Source: Egibacter sp.
GTDB taxonomy: Bacteria; Actinomycetota; Nitriliruptoria; Euzebyales; Egibacteraceae
DNA: 64,000 nucleotides
Reading direction: 5' to 3'
Assembly (NCBI GenBank): GCA_003553795.1
Contig: PWFH01000015.1
Location: forward strand, 1-64,000
Position 1 is the first letter of the stretch, and each line of letters begins with the position of its first letter. The translations under genes were made by a program, and so were the position numbers. The notes under the pieces are model-generated. The model worked only from the letters and a program-made list of their open reading frames with translations, was not told where the DNA came from and did not search any database. This document shows positions 47,376 through 57,877 of this stretch, piece after piece.

Positions 47376-48406
47376 CCCTCGCCTTCACCGCCGACGACGG
47401 CATCCAGCGCCTCGTGGTCGGCCGCGGCGCGCGCCGCCGGCTCGCCGCCGAGCTCGCCCGCCTCGGCGCGTGCCGCCCGCTCGTCCTCGCCTCGCCCTCC
47501 GCGGCGACGCTGGCCTGGCAGCTCGCCGCGGGACTCGAGGCCCCGCCGGCCGGGGTGCTCGCCGAGGCGCGGGCCCACGTGCCCCTCGCCGCGGTCGACG
47601 ACGCCGCCGCCCGCGCGGCCCAGGACGGTGCCGACGCCCTGCTCGCCGTCGGCGGCGGAGCGGCCACGGGCCTGGCCAAGGCCACGGCCGTGCGCACCGG
47701 CCTGCCGATCGTCGCGGTGCCGACGACCCTCGCCGGCTCGGAGGCCACGCCGGTGTGGGCGGTGACCCGTGAGGGGGTCAAGCGCACCGCCCGCGACGCC
47801 CTCGCGCTGCCGCGCGTCGTCCTCGCCGACCCCGAGGCCGGCGCCGGCCTGCCCGCCGACGCGCTCGCGGCGAGCGGGCTCAACGCCCTCGCCCACGCCC
47901 TCGCCGCCTACGACGGCCCGGAGGCCAGCCCGGCCTCGCGTCTGCCGGGCGGCCACGGCGCGGCGTTGCTGCTCGAGGTCCTGCCCGACGCGGTCGCCGG
48001 CGACGCCGACGCCAGGGCGCACGCCCTGTGGGCCACCCAGCTCACCGCCCGCGGCTTCGCCCTCGCCGGCGCGGCGGCGCACCACCGGGCCTGCCACGCC
48101 CTCGGGGGCGCCCTCGGGGCGCCGCACGCCGCCACCCACGCTGCGCTGCTGCCCCACGCCCTCGCCGCCTTGCCCGAGCCGACCGCCCGACGCCTCGCCA
48201 CCGACCTCGGCGTCGACGACGTCGGCCAGGCCGTCGCCGGGCTCGCCGTGCGCCTCGGCGCCCCCACCGTCCTGCCGGTGCCCGCCACCGAGGCCGAACG
48301 GGCCGTCGAGCTCGTCGTCGAGGCCACCGCCGGGTCCTGGGAGCCGGCCGTGGCCCGCCGCGCCGCACGCGCCGCCCTCGCCGGCCACCCTCCCCGCCGC
48401 CGCTGA
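47372..48406 (+). CDS. Iron-containing alcohol dehydrogenase family, maleylacetate reductase-like
   Basis: A 344-residue NAD(P)-dependent dehydrogenase. N-terminal FTADDGIQRLVVGRGA, dinucleotide motif AVGGGAATGLAKA, PTTLAGSEATPVW, then SGLNALAHALAAYDGPEASP and HHRACHALGGALGAPHAATH. The HHxxCHxLGG...PHAxTH pattern is that of maleylacetate reductases (LinF/MacA), which turn maleylacetate into 3-oxoadipate. ATG overlaps the transporter stop. Combined with the LinE-like dioxygenase it makes a two-step hydroquinone to 3-oxoadipate route plausible. Confidence 0.75.
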   Translation: MTLAFTADDGIQRLVVGRGARRRLAAELARLGACRPLVLASPSAATLAWQLAAGLEAPPAGVLAEARAHVPLAAVDDAAARAAQDGADALLAVGGGAATGLAKATAVRTGLPIVAVPTTLAGSEATPVWAVTREGVKRTARDALALPRVVLADPEAGAGLPADALAASGLNALAHALAAYDGPEASPASRLPGGHGAALLLEVLPDAVAGDADARAHALWATQLTARGFALAGAAAHHRACHALGGALGAPHAATHAALLPHALAALPEPTARRLATDLGVDDVGQAVAGLAVRLGAPTVLPVPATEAERAVELVVEATAGSWEPAVARRAARAALAGHPPRRR

Positions 48407-48512
48407 GCACGGCGTGCGCCGCCGGGTCGGCGGGCACCGCGCTGGCCTGCTCGACGCACCCGGTGGGCAGCGGGCAGGGGTGAGCGGCGAGGCCGGCCCG
48501 ACGCACGGCTGC

Positions 48513-49796
48513 CTACACCCGGCTGTACTCCTCGAGTTGGGTGGCGAAGCGCTCGCGCATCCACGCCGAGATGGACGGCTTCGTCGCGGCGACCGAGCTG
48601 GTGAGGTCGGGCACTTCGATGCGGGTGCTGTCCTGCCCGCCTCGGGCGCGTTGGAACGCCGCGACCGCCGCGCGCTGTGCGGCGAGGTCGATGTCGCCGG
48701 CGGTGAACCCTGCTGAGACGTCGGCGAGCGTCGACGGGTCGGCGTCCTCGGCGACGTCCATCTGCTCGAGGTGGCGGCCCCACAACGCGGCCCGGGCGGC
48801 CTTGTCGGGCGGGCCGATGCCGATGAGCAGGTCGAAGCGGCCCGGGCGCAGCACCGCCGGGTCGATCGTGTCGACGAAGTTCGTCGCGCAGACGAGCAGC
48901 CGGCCGGGACGGCTGCGGAACTCCGGGATCGACTTGAGCAGCTCGTTGACGACCCCGGCCGAGGCGGGCCGGCCCTCGCGGGCAGGCACGAGCTCATCGA
49001 ACTCGTCGATGAAGAGCACGACGTGCTCGAGCTCGGCGAGCTCGACGAACGCCCGGCGCAGTTCGCTTGCGAGCGTGCCCTCGGCCGCGGCGAGCTTGGA
49101 GGGCAGCAGCTCCACGAACGGCCAGCGCAGCGTGCTCGCGACCGCCTGCGCGAACGTCGTCTTGCCGGTGCCCGGCGGTCCGAACAGCAGCACCGCCGAG
49201 GGGGGCCGCAGCCCGATGCGCTCGGCGAGCTCGGGCGAGGCGAGCGGGTCGACGACCCGCGACTCGATGACCTGCTTCTCGCGCTCCATGCCGGCGGCCT
49301 GCTCCCACAGCCCCTCGGGGAGGAGCATCCCACCCCATTGCTCGACGACCTCGAGGGATCGGGGTGCGAGCGGCTCGGTCTTCTCATGCAACACGAGCCC
49401 GTCGGTCGCGACGAACCCGCGGTTGGTCAGGGCGGTCTCGCCGACCTGTCCGGGGGCCAGCAGGGCCGAGATCCGGCGCACGCCTCCATGCAGGAGCCGC
49501 TGCTCGAGCCGGTCGAGCAGCGCCGAGCCGATCCCCTGATGCCGCCAGGGCGTGGCGATGGCGATGCCGTAGATCCACGCCTCGGCGCCGGCCGCGTGTG
49601 CGGTGACGAGCCCGACGACCTCCTCCCCGACACCCTCCTCCTGCACCACCGCGACGACGGCGAACCCGCCGTTGGTCATCTCGGCGATGAAGCGGGACGG
49701 ATCCAGTCGGGGGGTGTCCTCTCGATCCTGGACCGCCTCGAGCAGCCGCACCGCCGAGGTGAGGTCCGACGGCAGGTAGTCGCGGACGTTGAGCAC
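48513..49796 (-). CDS. GNAT acetyltransferase-AAA ATPase fusion
   Basis: A 427-residue protein. Residues 1-140 form a GNAT domain (acetyl-CoA motif A, IATPWRHQGIGSALLDRL, residues 80-97). Residues about 160-400 are an AAA ATPase of the CDC48/FtsH-like group: Walker [10 protein letters not shown] (206-214), Walker B LFIDEFDEL, second-region CATNFVDTIDPAVLRPGRFD with the Arg finger. No protease, transmembrane or adaptor domain is present. I know of no characterised function for this arrangement; an ATP-driven remodeller with an acetylation module is what the domains imply. GTG start. Convergent with the maleylacetate reductase gene. Confidence 0.8.
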   Translation of the reverse strand: MLNVRDYLPSDLTSAVRLLEAVQDREDTPRLDPSRFIAEMTNGGFAVVAVVQEEGVGEEVVGLVTAHAAGAEAWIYGIAIATPWRHQGIGSALLDRLEQRLLHGGVRRISALLAPGQVGETALTNRGFVATDGLVLHEKTEPLAPRSLEVVEQWGGMLLPEGLWEQAAGMEREKQVIESRVVDPLASPELAERIGLRPPSAVLLFGPPGTGKTTFAQAVASTLRWPFVELLPSKLAAAEGTLASELRRAFVELAELEHVVLFIDEFDELVPAREGRPASAGVVNELLKSIPEFRSRPGRLLVCATNFVDTIDPAVLRPGRFDLLIGIGPPDKAARAALWGRHLEQMDVAEDADPSTLADVSAGFTAGDIDLAAQRAAVAAFQRARGGQDSTRIEVPDLTSSVAATKPSISAWMRERFATQLEEYSRV

Positions 49797-50014
49797 CCTG
49801 GCCTCACCCTCGTAGCGACGTTGCCCGGCCGACGGGGACGGCAGTCGGCGGTGTGTGACGAAAGGAGCGTACTTCGCGCATGCCGGCGCCCGCCGATCCC
49901 GAGGCCTCGCGGCGCCGCGGACGAGGGGCGAGGCATGGTTGTCCCTGCCGGCGCCCCGACGCCCGCGTGGGGCGGCGGCTACCGTGGAGCGGTCCCCCGC
50001 GCCGGACCGGAGCC

Positions 50015-50557
50015 ATGCCCGACTTCCAGACCGCGACGACCTTCTTCACGCTGCTGACCCTCATCGCGGGGGCGTCGGCGCTCGCGCTCGGCGGGCTGCG
50101 GCTGGCCGCGGCGCTGGGCGCGCCGCGTGCCTGGCAGGCCGTCGCCGATGCCGTGGGGCCCTCGGCGCTGCTGCTGGCCTGGCTCGTCGCGCTCGCCTCG
50201 ACGCTCGGCAGCCTCTACTACTCCGAGGTCGTCGGCCTCGTGCCCTGCGTGCTCTGCTGGTACCAGCGCATCGCGATGTACCCGCTCGTCGTCGTGCTCG
50301 GCATCGCCGCGCTGCGCGGCGACCCCGGGGTCCGGCGCTACGCGCTGCCACTGGCGGTCATCGGCGCCGCGACCGCCCTCGGGCACTACGCCCTCGAGTG
50401 GGCGCCGGTCCAGCAGAGCGCCCTGTGCGCCGCCGAGGCCCCCTGCGGCGTGCCGAGCTTCCGCGAGCTCGGCTTCGTGTCGATCCCGTTCATGGCGCTG
50501 TCGGGCTTCGCCCTCGTCAGCACGCTCCTGCTCACGCCCTCCCGAGAGGAACGCTAG
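50015..50557 (+). CDS. dsbB: Disulfide bond formation protein B (DsbB family)
   Basis: A 180-residue four-helix protein. Redox cysteines are in CVLCWYQRIAMYP (CxxC facing the outside) and the second pair in ALCAAEAPCGVPS. It would pass electrons from a thiol oxidase to quinone. ATG at 50015; a TACCGT -10 box lies at 49980-49985. The next gene begins right after its stop and encodes a thioredoxin-fold protein, the likely partner. Confidence 0.87.
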   Translation: MPDFQTATTFFTLLTLIAGASALALGGLRLAAALGAPRAWQAVADAVGPSALLLAWLVALASTLGSLYYSEVVGLVPCVLCWYQRIAMYPLVVVLGIAALRGDPGVRRYALPLAVIGAATALGHYALEWAPVQQSALCAAEAPCGVPSFRELGFVSIPFMALSGFALVSTLLLTPSREER

Positions 50558-51196
50558 ATGGCCACCAAGACCCGCCGACGCTCGTCGGTGCCCGTCGTGC
50601 CGATCGTCTTCGTCGTCGTCGTCATCGCGCTCATCGCCGCCTTCGTGCTCAGCACGCGGCCGAGTGGCGCCGAGGCGGAGGCGGCCTTCGGCGAGCCGAC
50701 GATCGAGGGCGAGGCCCTGCCGCCGCACGACGGCGAACCGCTCGACGACCCCGTCATCGGCGAGACCGCGCCCGAGTTCTCCGGCGCCGACCACGACGGC
50801 GAGCCCGTGGACGTCACCTGGGACGGCACCCCCAAGCTCCTGCTCTTCCTCGCCCACTGGTGCCCCGCCTGCCAGGCCGAGGTCCCGTGGATCCAGGACG
50901 CCGTCGACGCCGGTGAGATCCCCGACGAGATCGAGCTCGTCTCGATCACGACCTGGACCGACGACAGCCGCGCGGAGTTCCCCCCGCAGGCCTGGCTCGA
51001 GTCCGAGGGGTGGACGGTGACCAACCTCGCCGACGACGAGGACTTCTCCGCCGCCGACGCCTACGGCATGACCGCCACGCCCTACTGGGTGCTCGTCGAC
51101 GGTGACGGCACGGTCATCGCCCGCATCCCCGGCGGCATCGGCGAGGAGCAGTTCCCCGCGCTGCTCGAGGAGTTCGTCGCCGACACCGAGGGCTGA
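50558..51196 (+). CDS. Membrane-anchored TlpA/thioredoxin-like protein
   Basis: A 212-residue protein with a basic N-terminus, one anchor helix (about 12-32), a linker, and a thioredoxin fold (about 70-205) with the active site AHWCPACQAE and cis-Pro in TATPYWVL. CPAC with the DsbB gene 0 nt upstream suggests an oxidative or haem-maturation thiol-disulfide role outside the membrane. ATG follows GAGAGGAACG. Confidence 0.87.
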   Translation: MATKTRRRSSVPVVPIVFVVVVIALIAAFVLSTRPSGAEAEAAFGEPTIEGEALPPHDGEPLDDPVIGETAPEFSGADHDGEPVDVTWDGTPKLLLFLAHWCPACQAEVPWIQDAVDAGEIPDEIELVSITTWTDDSRAEFPPQAWLESEGWTVTNLADDEDFSAADAYGMTATPYWVLVDGDGTVIARIPGGIGEEQFPALLEEFVADTEG

Positions 51197-51278
51197 GCGC
51201 AGGCCCCGGGCTCGACGGCGGCCGCGGGACCGGCTACGGCGGGGCCCGTGGCGCTCGCCGGTCGGGCCCGGGGCTGGC

Positions 51279-51284
51279 TACACT
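51279..51284 (+). promoter_or_regulatory. TACACT -10 box
   Basis: GGCTACACTCC has TACACT 8 nt before an ATG at 51293 that is in frame with the small membrane protein. Either the message is leaderless from 51293 or it has a 40-nt leader and starts at 51332. Confidence 0.4.
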
Positions 51285-51331
51285 CCGCGCGCATGCCCGG
51301 CCGCCCCTCGAGGACCCGCCTGGAGGAACCG

Positions 51332-51685
51332 ATGTCCCCGCGTCCGCTGCTCGCCGCCGCGCCGGCGCTGCTCGTCGCGCTGCTCGCCGCCCTCGCGCTG
51401 CTCGCCGCCGCGCTCGCGCCGCCGGCAGCCGCCCAGGAGGACGAGCTCGACCCCGAGGTGCTCGAGGAGCAGGCCGACGAGGAGCCGCCCCCCGACATCG
51501 AGGAGCTCTGCCGCGAGGGCACGATCGCCGAGGAGTTCTGCCCGGAGTTCTACGAGCAGCCGGCGTTCTTCCAGTTCATCCTCTACCCCCTGCTCGGCGT
51601 CGGGCTCCTCGTCGTGACGCTGCTCGTCCTGCTCTACCTCGTCTGGCAGCCGCGCTTCGCCCGCGAGCGCGAGCCGCAGGACTGA
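51332..51685 (+). CDS. Small exported membrane protein, unknown
   Basis: A 117-residue protein of no family I recognise: a signal-like N-terminal helix (about 5-32), an acidic outside segment (EDELDPEVLEEQADEE) with two Cys about 12 apart (LCREGT...EFC), one transmembrane helix (about 80-103) and a basic cytoplasmic end. The two Cys may form a disulfide made by the DsbB/TlpA pair just upstream. ATG 51332 has TGGAGGAAC upstream; ATG 51293 would be leaderless and add 13 basic residues. Confidence 0.65.
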   Translation: MSPRPLLAAAPALLVALLAALALLAAALAPPAAAQEDELDPEVLEEQADEEPPPDIEELCREGTIAEEFCPEFYEQPAFFQFILYPLLGVGLLVVTLLVLLYLVWQPRFAREREPQD

Positions 51686-51690
51686 GGAGG

Positions 51691-52788
51691 GTGAGCCAGC
51701 AGCCGCTCGCCGACTGGAGGCTCGCCGAGCGCCTCGGCTGGGCCGTCGGCTCCTCGGGGCTGCCCGACGTCGCGCCCTCGGAGGTCGCGGTCCTGCGGGC
51801 CGACCTCGGCGTGACCGTCGCGCGCGCCGACGCCGTCGCCCGCGAGGTCACCGGTCTCGGCGCGGGCCTCGACCCCGCCGGCGCGAGGGTCATCGGCCGG
51901 CGGGCGTGGATCCGCGACAACCTCGCGGCGATGGCCCACCTCACCGACCCCGTCGCCGATCGCCTCGTGCGCACGAGCGGGCTCGCCCGGTCGGTCGCGC
52001 GCCGCGGCATCGCCGTGCAGCTCGGGGTCGTCTTCGGCTACCTCTCGACGAAGGTCCTCGGCCAGTACGAGGTCTTCCACCCCGAGGCCGAGGCCGGAGG
52101 CCGGCCCGGTCCCGGCCGGCTCACCCTCGTGGGGCCCAACCTCGTCGAGCTCGAGCGCACGGTGCTGCCCGGGTCGGGCGTGAGCCCCGCCGAGCTGCGC
52201 ATGGGGCTGTGCCTGCACGAGGTCGCCCACCGGCTGCAGTTCGAGGGCGTGCCGTGGCTGCGGCCGCGCCTGCGCGCGATCGTCGATGGCTACCTCGGCG
52301 AGGCCCGCCTCGAGCCCGAGCAGGTCCGCGAGGCGGCGGGGGCAGCCCGCCGGCTGCTCGCCGACCCCTCCCGGCTCACCGACCGCGAGTCGCTGCTCGC
52401 GGTCGTGCTCACCCCGACCCAGCGCCGCCTCTTCGACGAGGCGCAGTCGCTCATGTCGCTGCTCGAGGGCCACGGCAACGTCGTCATGGACTGGGGCGCG
52501 GAGGTCATCGCCGCGCGCGACGGCCTCGAGGTCGACCCCGGCAGGGTCCGCGGCGTGCTCAACCGCCGCCGGCAGCAGGCCACCGACCAGGCGCTGCGCA
52601 AGCTCCTCGGCCTTGGCCTCAAGGCGCAGCAGTACCGCCTCGGGGAGCGCTTCATCTTCGGCGTCGCCGAGCGCCACGGCCGCGAGGCCTTCGACCGCGT
52701 CTGGCAGGACCCCGCCAACGTGCCGAGCCGCGCCGAGCTCGACGACCCCGACGCCTGGGTCGCGCGCGTGGCCGCCGGCAGGGGCTGA
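51691..52788 (+). CDS. Zinc-dependent metalloprotease, DUF2342 family
   Basis: A 365-residue protein found in Actinobacteria next to tilS. The zinc motif HEVAHRLQFEGVPW (near 175) is intact, with helical neighbours (QYEVFHPEA, MSLLEGHGNVVMD). Some databases name it an F420-biosynthesis-associated protein; its substrate is unknown. GTG start 5 nt after the preceding stop. tilS follows after 7 nt. Confidence 0.87.
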   Translation: MSQQPLADWRLAERLGWAVGSSGLPDVAPSEVAVLRADLGVTVARADAVAREVTGLGAGLDPAGARVIGRRAWIRDNLAAMAHLTDPVADRLVRTSGLARSVARRGIAVQLGVVFGYLSTKVLGQYEVFHPEAEAGGRPGPGRLTLVGPNLVELERTVLPGSGVSPAELRMGLCLHEVAHRLQFEGVPWLRPRLRAIVDGYLGEARLEPEQVREAAGAARRLLADPSRLTDRESLLAVVLTPTQRRLFDEAQSLMSLLEGHGNVVMDWGAEVIAARDGLEVDPGRVRGVLNRRRQQATDQALRKLLGLGLKAQQYRLGERFIFGVAERHGREAFDRVWQDPANVPSRAELDDPDAWVARVAAGRG

Positions 52789-52795
52789 GCCTCCG

Positions 52796-54313
52796 GTGCG
52801 CTGGGGTGCGGCACCGGCGGGGCTCGACCGCGACGCGCTGCTCGCCGCGGTGACCGAGGGCCTCGCCGGCCTCGGCCACGGCGCCGGGGCGGTCGTGGCC
52901 TGCTCGGGCGGGCCCGACTCGACCGCGCTGGCCCATCTCTGCGCCGAGGCGCGTCCCGACCTGCGGCTGCGCGTGGCCCACGTCCGTCACGGCCTGCGTG
53001 ACGACGCCGCCGACGCCGAGGTCGCCGCCGCCCACGCCGCGGCCCTCGGCCTGCCCTACGACGAGCGCGAGGTCGCGGTGGCCAACCGCGGCGAGGGGCT
53101 CGAGGCCGCCGCCCGCGAGGCGCGCTACGCCGCCCTCGCCCGGCTCGCCCGCAACGCCGGCGCCGGGGTCATCCTCGTGGGTCACACCGCCGACGACCGG
53201 GCCGAGACCGTCGTGCTCAACCTCGCCCGGGGCACCGGCATCCGTGGCCTCGGCGGCATCGCGCCGGAGCGCCGGGAGTCCGGCGACCTCCGCGTCGTCC
53301 GCCCGCTGCTGCGCCTGCGGCGGGACGACGTGCGCGGCTTCGTCGACGGCGAGGGCCTCGACGCCGTCGCCGACCCCACCAACCGCGACGACGACCAGCG
53401 GCGACGCCGCGCCCGCGAGGAGGTGTTGCCGGCGCTCGCCCGGCTCTCCGGCGGGCCGGGCGACCCCGTCGGGGTGCTCAACCGCCTCGCTGACCTCGCG
53501 ACCGACGACGCCGAGGCCCTCGACGAGCTCGCCGCCTCGGCCGCGCGCGACCTCGTCGCCCGCTGGGGGCCGGGCCGGGCGGTGCGCACTGCCGACCTCG
53601 ACGCGCTGCCCTCGGCCCTGACCTCCCGGGTCGTGCGCCTCGCCCTCGCGGGGGTGCGCGGGGGCGCCCAGGGGCTCGGGGCCGACGCCGTCGCCGCCGT
53701 GCTCGGTCTCGACGCCGGGCAGGCCTGCCACGTCGGCGGCGGCGCGTGGGTCACCCGGGGCGGTGGCTGGCTCGCCGTCGCCCCGGTCGGCCAGCCCGGG
53801 CTTCCGGTGCGCCCCCTCGCGCTGCCCGGCGCGGTCGACCTGCCCGAGCTCGACCTGCGCCTGCACGCCGACTGGCCCTGGGGAGAGGGGCGCGAGGCGC
53901 CCGGGCAGACCGCCCTCGACCTCGGGGGGTCGGCCGCCCCGCGCGTCGGCGAGGTCGAGCCCCCGCCCGGTCCGCTCGGCCCGGTCCCTCCGCGCGCAGG
54001 CGCCCCCGGCGCGGCGTGGACGGTCCTGCCCGCCGGGCTGACCCCCGCGGCGGTGCGGGCGCGCCGCGACGGCGACCGCCTCGCGCTGCCCGGCGGCGCG
54101 CGCAAGCTCCAGGACGTCCTCGTCGACGCGCGGGTGCCCCGCGCCCTGCGCGACCTCGTGCCCGTCGTCGTCGACGCCGACGACGCCCCGCTGTGGGTCG
54201 CCGGCGTCGCGGTGCGCCGCCACGACGCCGACGCGCTCGCCGGCTGCCGGCTGTGGCTCGCCGCGTCGGCGTTTCCGGCCGCCGCGGCGGGCGGCTACGC
54301 TGCGGCACCCTGA
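52796..54313 (+). CDS. tilS: tRNA(Ile)-lysidine synthase
   Basis: A 505-residue N-type ATP pyrophosphatase that makes lysidine at position 34 of the CAU-anticodon tRNA-Ile. PP-loop CSGGPDSTAL near residue 37, VAHVRHGLR, LVGHTADDRAET, and the NRDDDQRRRRAREEVLPAL helix are present; the C-terminal TilS domain has RDGDRLALPGGARKLQDVL. A Pro-rich, likely disordered stretch (about residues 375-410) lies between the domains. GTG start. Confidence 0.92.
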   Translation: MRWGAAPAGLDRDALLAAVTEGLAGLGHGAGAVVACSGGPDSTALAHLCAEARPDLRLRVAHVRHGLRDDAADAEVAAAHAAALGLPYDEREVAVANRGEGLEAAAREARYAALARLARNAGAGVILVGHTADDRAETVVLNLARGTGIRGLGGIAPERRESGDLRVVRPLLRLRRDDVRGFVDGEGLDAVADPTNRDDDQRRRRAREEVLPALARLSGGPGDPVGVLNRLADLATDDAEALDELAASAARDLVARWGPGRAVRTADLDALPSALTSRVVRLALAGVRGGAQGLGADAVAAVLGLDAGQACHVGGGAWVTRGGGWLAVAPVGQPGLPVRPLALPGAVDLPELDLRLHADWPWGEGREAPGQTALDLGGSAAPRVGEVEPPPGPLGPVPPRAGAPGAAWTVLPAGLTPAAVRARRDGDRLALPGGARKLQDVLVDARVPRALRDLVPVVVDADDAPLWVAGVAVRRHDADALAGCRLWLAASAFPAAAAGGYAAAP

Positions 54314-54370
54314 GCGGGCGAGCGGGCCGTGACCGCGACCGTCGCCGACCACCGATCGAGGAGCCCGGCC

Positions 54371-54904
54371 GTGCACCCCGACCTCGAGGAGATCACCCAC
54401 GACGCCGAGACGATCGCCCGGCGCGTCCGCGAGCTCGCCGCGGAGATCGACCGCGACTACGCCGGCAAGGAGATCCTCCTCGTCGGCGTGCTCAAGGGCG
54501 CCTTCATGCTCATGGCCGACCTCGCCCGCGAGCTGTCGACCCCCACCGACGTCGACTTCATGGCGGTGTCGAGCTACGGCTCCTCGACGCAGTCCTCCGG
54601 GGTCGTGCGGATCCTCAAGGACCTCGACCGCGACATCAGCGGGCGCCACGTGCTCCTCGTCGAGGACATCCTCGACTCCGGGCTGACCCTGCAGTACCTC
54701 GTGCGCAACCTCGGGGCGCGCAAGCCCGCCTCGCTCGCGGTCATCACGCTGCTCACCAAGCCCGACCCGCTGCGCCCCGACGTGCCGCTCTACGAGGGGT
54801 TCGCCGTGCCCGACCGCTTCGTCGTCGGCTACGGCCTCGACTACGACCAGGCCTACCGGGGCCTGCCCTACATCGGCGTGCTCAAGCCCGAGATCTACGC
54901 CTGA
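54371..54904 (+). CDS. hpt: Hypoxanthine phosphoribosyltransferase
   Basis: A 177-residue purine salvage enzyme. PRPP loop VLLVEDILDSGLTL, VLKGAFMLMADL, and the flexible loop SSYGSSTQSSG are intact; DRFVVGYGLDYDQAYR binds the base. The GTG at 54371 has GAGGAG 7 nt upstream and gives the usual length; a GTG at 54329 is in frame but poorly supported. tilS-hpt-ftsH-folE is a common actinobacterial order, interrupted here by the iron transporter operon. Confidence 0.92.
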   Translation: MHPDLEEITHDAETIARRVRELAAEIDRDYAGKEILLVGVLKGAFMLMADLARELSTPTDVDFMAVSSYGSSTQSSGVVRILKDLDRDISGRHVLLVEDILDSGLTLQYLVRNLGARKPASLAVITLLTKPDPLRPDVPLYEGFAVPDRFVVGYGLDYDQAYRGLPYIGVLKPEIYA

Positions 54905-54983
54905 GCGCCGAGGGCCTCGGGCGCGCGGCGGCGCGGCCCGGAGCCTTGCGGGCGACCGTCGCCGCGGGCAGCATGGGGATGGC

Positions 54984-55002
54984 TTAGGCTTCCCTTACCT
55001 CG
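54984..55002. promoter_or_regulatory. DtxR/IdeR-like iron box 1
   Basis: The 19-mer TTAGGCTTCCCTTACCTCG matches 13 of 19 positions of the DtxR/IdeR consensus TTAGGTTAGSCTAACCTAA. It covers a -10-like TAGGCT (54985-54990), 26 nt before the iron permease ATG. Iron-loaded repressor would block this promoter. Confidence 0.65.
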
Positions 55003-55015
55003 CTCGGAGGCTCGC

Positions 55016-56652
55016 ATGCGCGCCGGCACGGAGACCCCGCCGGCGTCGGCGACCCCGGTGCCCCCGATGCCCGCGGCCCGTCGCCGGCGCTCGGGACGCC
55101 CGCCGTTCCACCTCGTCCTGCCCGCGCTCATCGCCGCGGGGGCGGCGGCCCTGCCGCTGGGCTACCTCGTCGTACGCGCCGCCGAGGCCCCCGAGCGCGC
55201 CCTCGACCTCCTGTGGTCGTCCTCGACCGCCGAGGTCCTGGCGAACACCGGTGTGCTCGTCGCGCTCGTCGTCGCCGGCTCGCTGCTCGTCGGTGTGCCC
55301 ATGGCGTGGCTCACGACGAGCACCGACCTGCCCGGGCGGCGCACCTGGGCGCTGCTCGGCGCCCTGCCGCTCGTCATCCCGAGCTACGTCGCCGCCTATG
55401 CCTACATCGGCGCGCTCGGCCCAGGCGGGGCGGTCGAGTCGACCCTGGGGATCACCCTGCCGAGCATCTACGGGCTCGGCGGCGCCACCCTCGTGCTCGT
55501 CCTCGTGAGCTACCCCTACGTCCTGCTCACCGTGAGGGGCGCGCTCGTCGGCCTGGACCCCGGACTCGAGGAGGCCTCACGCAGCCTCGGCCACAGCGCC
55601 GCGCAGACGCTGCGGCGGGTGACCCTGCCCCTGCTGCGCCCGGCGGTGGGCGCCGGCTCCCTGCTCATCGCCCTCTACGTCCTCAGCGACTTCGGCGCGG
55701 TGAGCCTGCTGCGCTTCGACTCGTTCACGCGGACGATCTACACGAGCTACCGCGCGGGGTTCGACCGCACCGGCGCGGTCGTGCTCGCCCTCCTGCTCGT
55801 CGCCTTCACCGTCGCGTTGCTCGTCATCGAAGCGCGGGTGCGCGGCAAGGTCGCCGCGCACCGCGTCGGCACCGGGGTGCGCCGCAGCCGACGGCCGATC
55901 GCGCTCGGGCGCTGGCGCTGGCCGGCGCTGGCCTTCGTCGTCCTCGTCGTCGCCGTCTCGTTGCTGCTGCCCGTCGGCGTCCTCGTCTTCTGGCTCCTGC
56001 GGGGGGTCGCGGCCGGCGAGCCGCTGCGCCTCGCGGCCGAGACGTGGGTGGCGGCCTGGAACTCCGTGCGCGCCTCGGCCCTCGCCGCGGCGGTGGCCGC
56101 CGCCCTCGCACTGCCCGTCGGCGTGCTCTCGGTGCGCTACCGCAGCCGGGCGACCGTCGCGCTCGAGCGCGCGACCTACCTCGGCTACGCCCTGCCGGGC
56201 ATCGTCATCGCCCTCGCGCTCGTCTTCGTCGGTGCGCGCTTCGCCGGGCCGCTCTACCAGAGCCTCGCGATGCTCGTCGCCGCCTACGTCGTCCTCTTCC
56301 TGCCCCAGGCCGTCGGCGCGGTGCGCGCGTCGGTGCTGCAGGTGCCACCCTCGGTCGAGGAGGCCGCGCAGGGTCTCGGCGAGCCGGGCTGGCGGGTGCT
56401 CTTCCGGGTGACGACCCCGCTCGTGCGCCCCGGCCTCCTCGCTGGCGGCGCCCTCGTCTTCCTCACCGCGATGAAGGAGCTGCCCGCCACGCTCCTGCTC
56501 GGGCCGACCGGCGACCGTACGCTGGCCACGGCGATCTGGAACGCCACCTCCGAGGCGTTCTTCGCCAGAGCCGCTGCGCCGGCGCTCGTGCTCGTCCTCA
56601 TCTCGGGGATCCCCATGGCGATCCTCCTCAGGCGGCGACACGGGCTCGGCGC

Positions 56653-56656
<4 letters not shown>
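55016..56656 (+). CDS. Iron(III) ABC transporter permease, FbpB/SfuB type
   Basis: A 546-residue permease made of two fused halves, about 12 helices. Each half carries an EAA loop (EEASRSLGHSAAQTLRRVTLP and EEAAQGLGEPGWRVLFRVTTP), as in iron(III) permeases. CGGAGG 5 nt before the ATG. Translationally coupled to the ATPase (ATGA). Confidence 0.9.
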
Positions 56657-57774
<1,118 letters not shown>

Positions 57775-57819
57775 CCGACCGTCATCTCGTGCCCCGACCG
57801 CCGTCGACGGCCGTGCGGC

Positions 57820-57838
57820 TTGGGTGAGCTCTCCCTCA
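57820..57838. promoter_or_regulatory. DtxR/IdeR-like iron box 2
   Basis: TTGGGTGAGCTCTCCCTCA matches 12 of 19 consensus positions and sits in the inverted repeat GGTGAG-N6-CTCACC (57823-57840). It lies 38 nt before the iron-binding protein gene in the 103-base gap after the ATPase, so that gene may have its own iron-controlled promoter. Confidence 0.5.
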
Positions 57839-57877
57839 CCGCAACGCCGCCGGCGCACGGACACCCTGGGAGAACCG

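Noticed and set aside
46397-49387. A 996-codon minus-strand frame opposite the quinone operon
   Set aside because: Shadow of three coupled genes; part of it lies out of frame with the real AAA gene.
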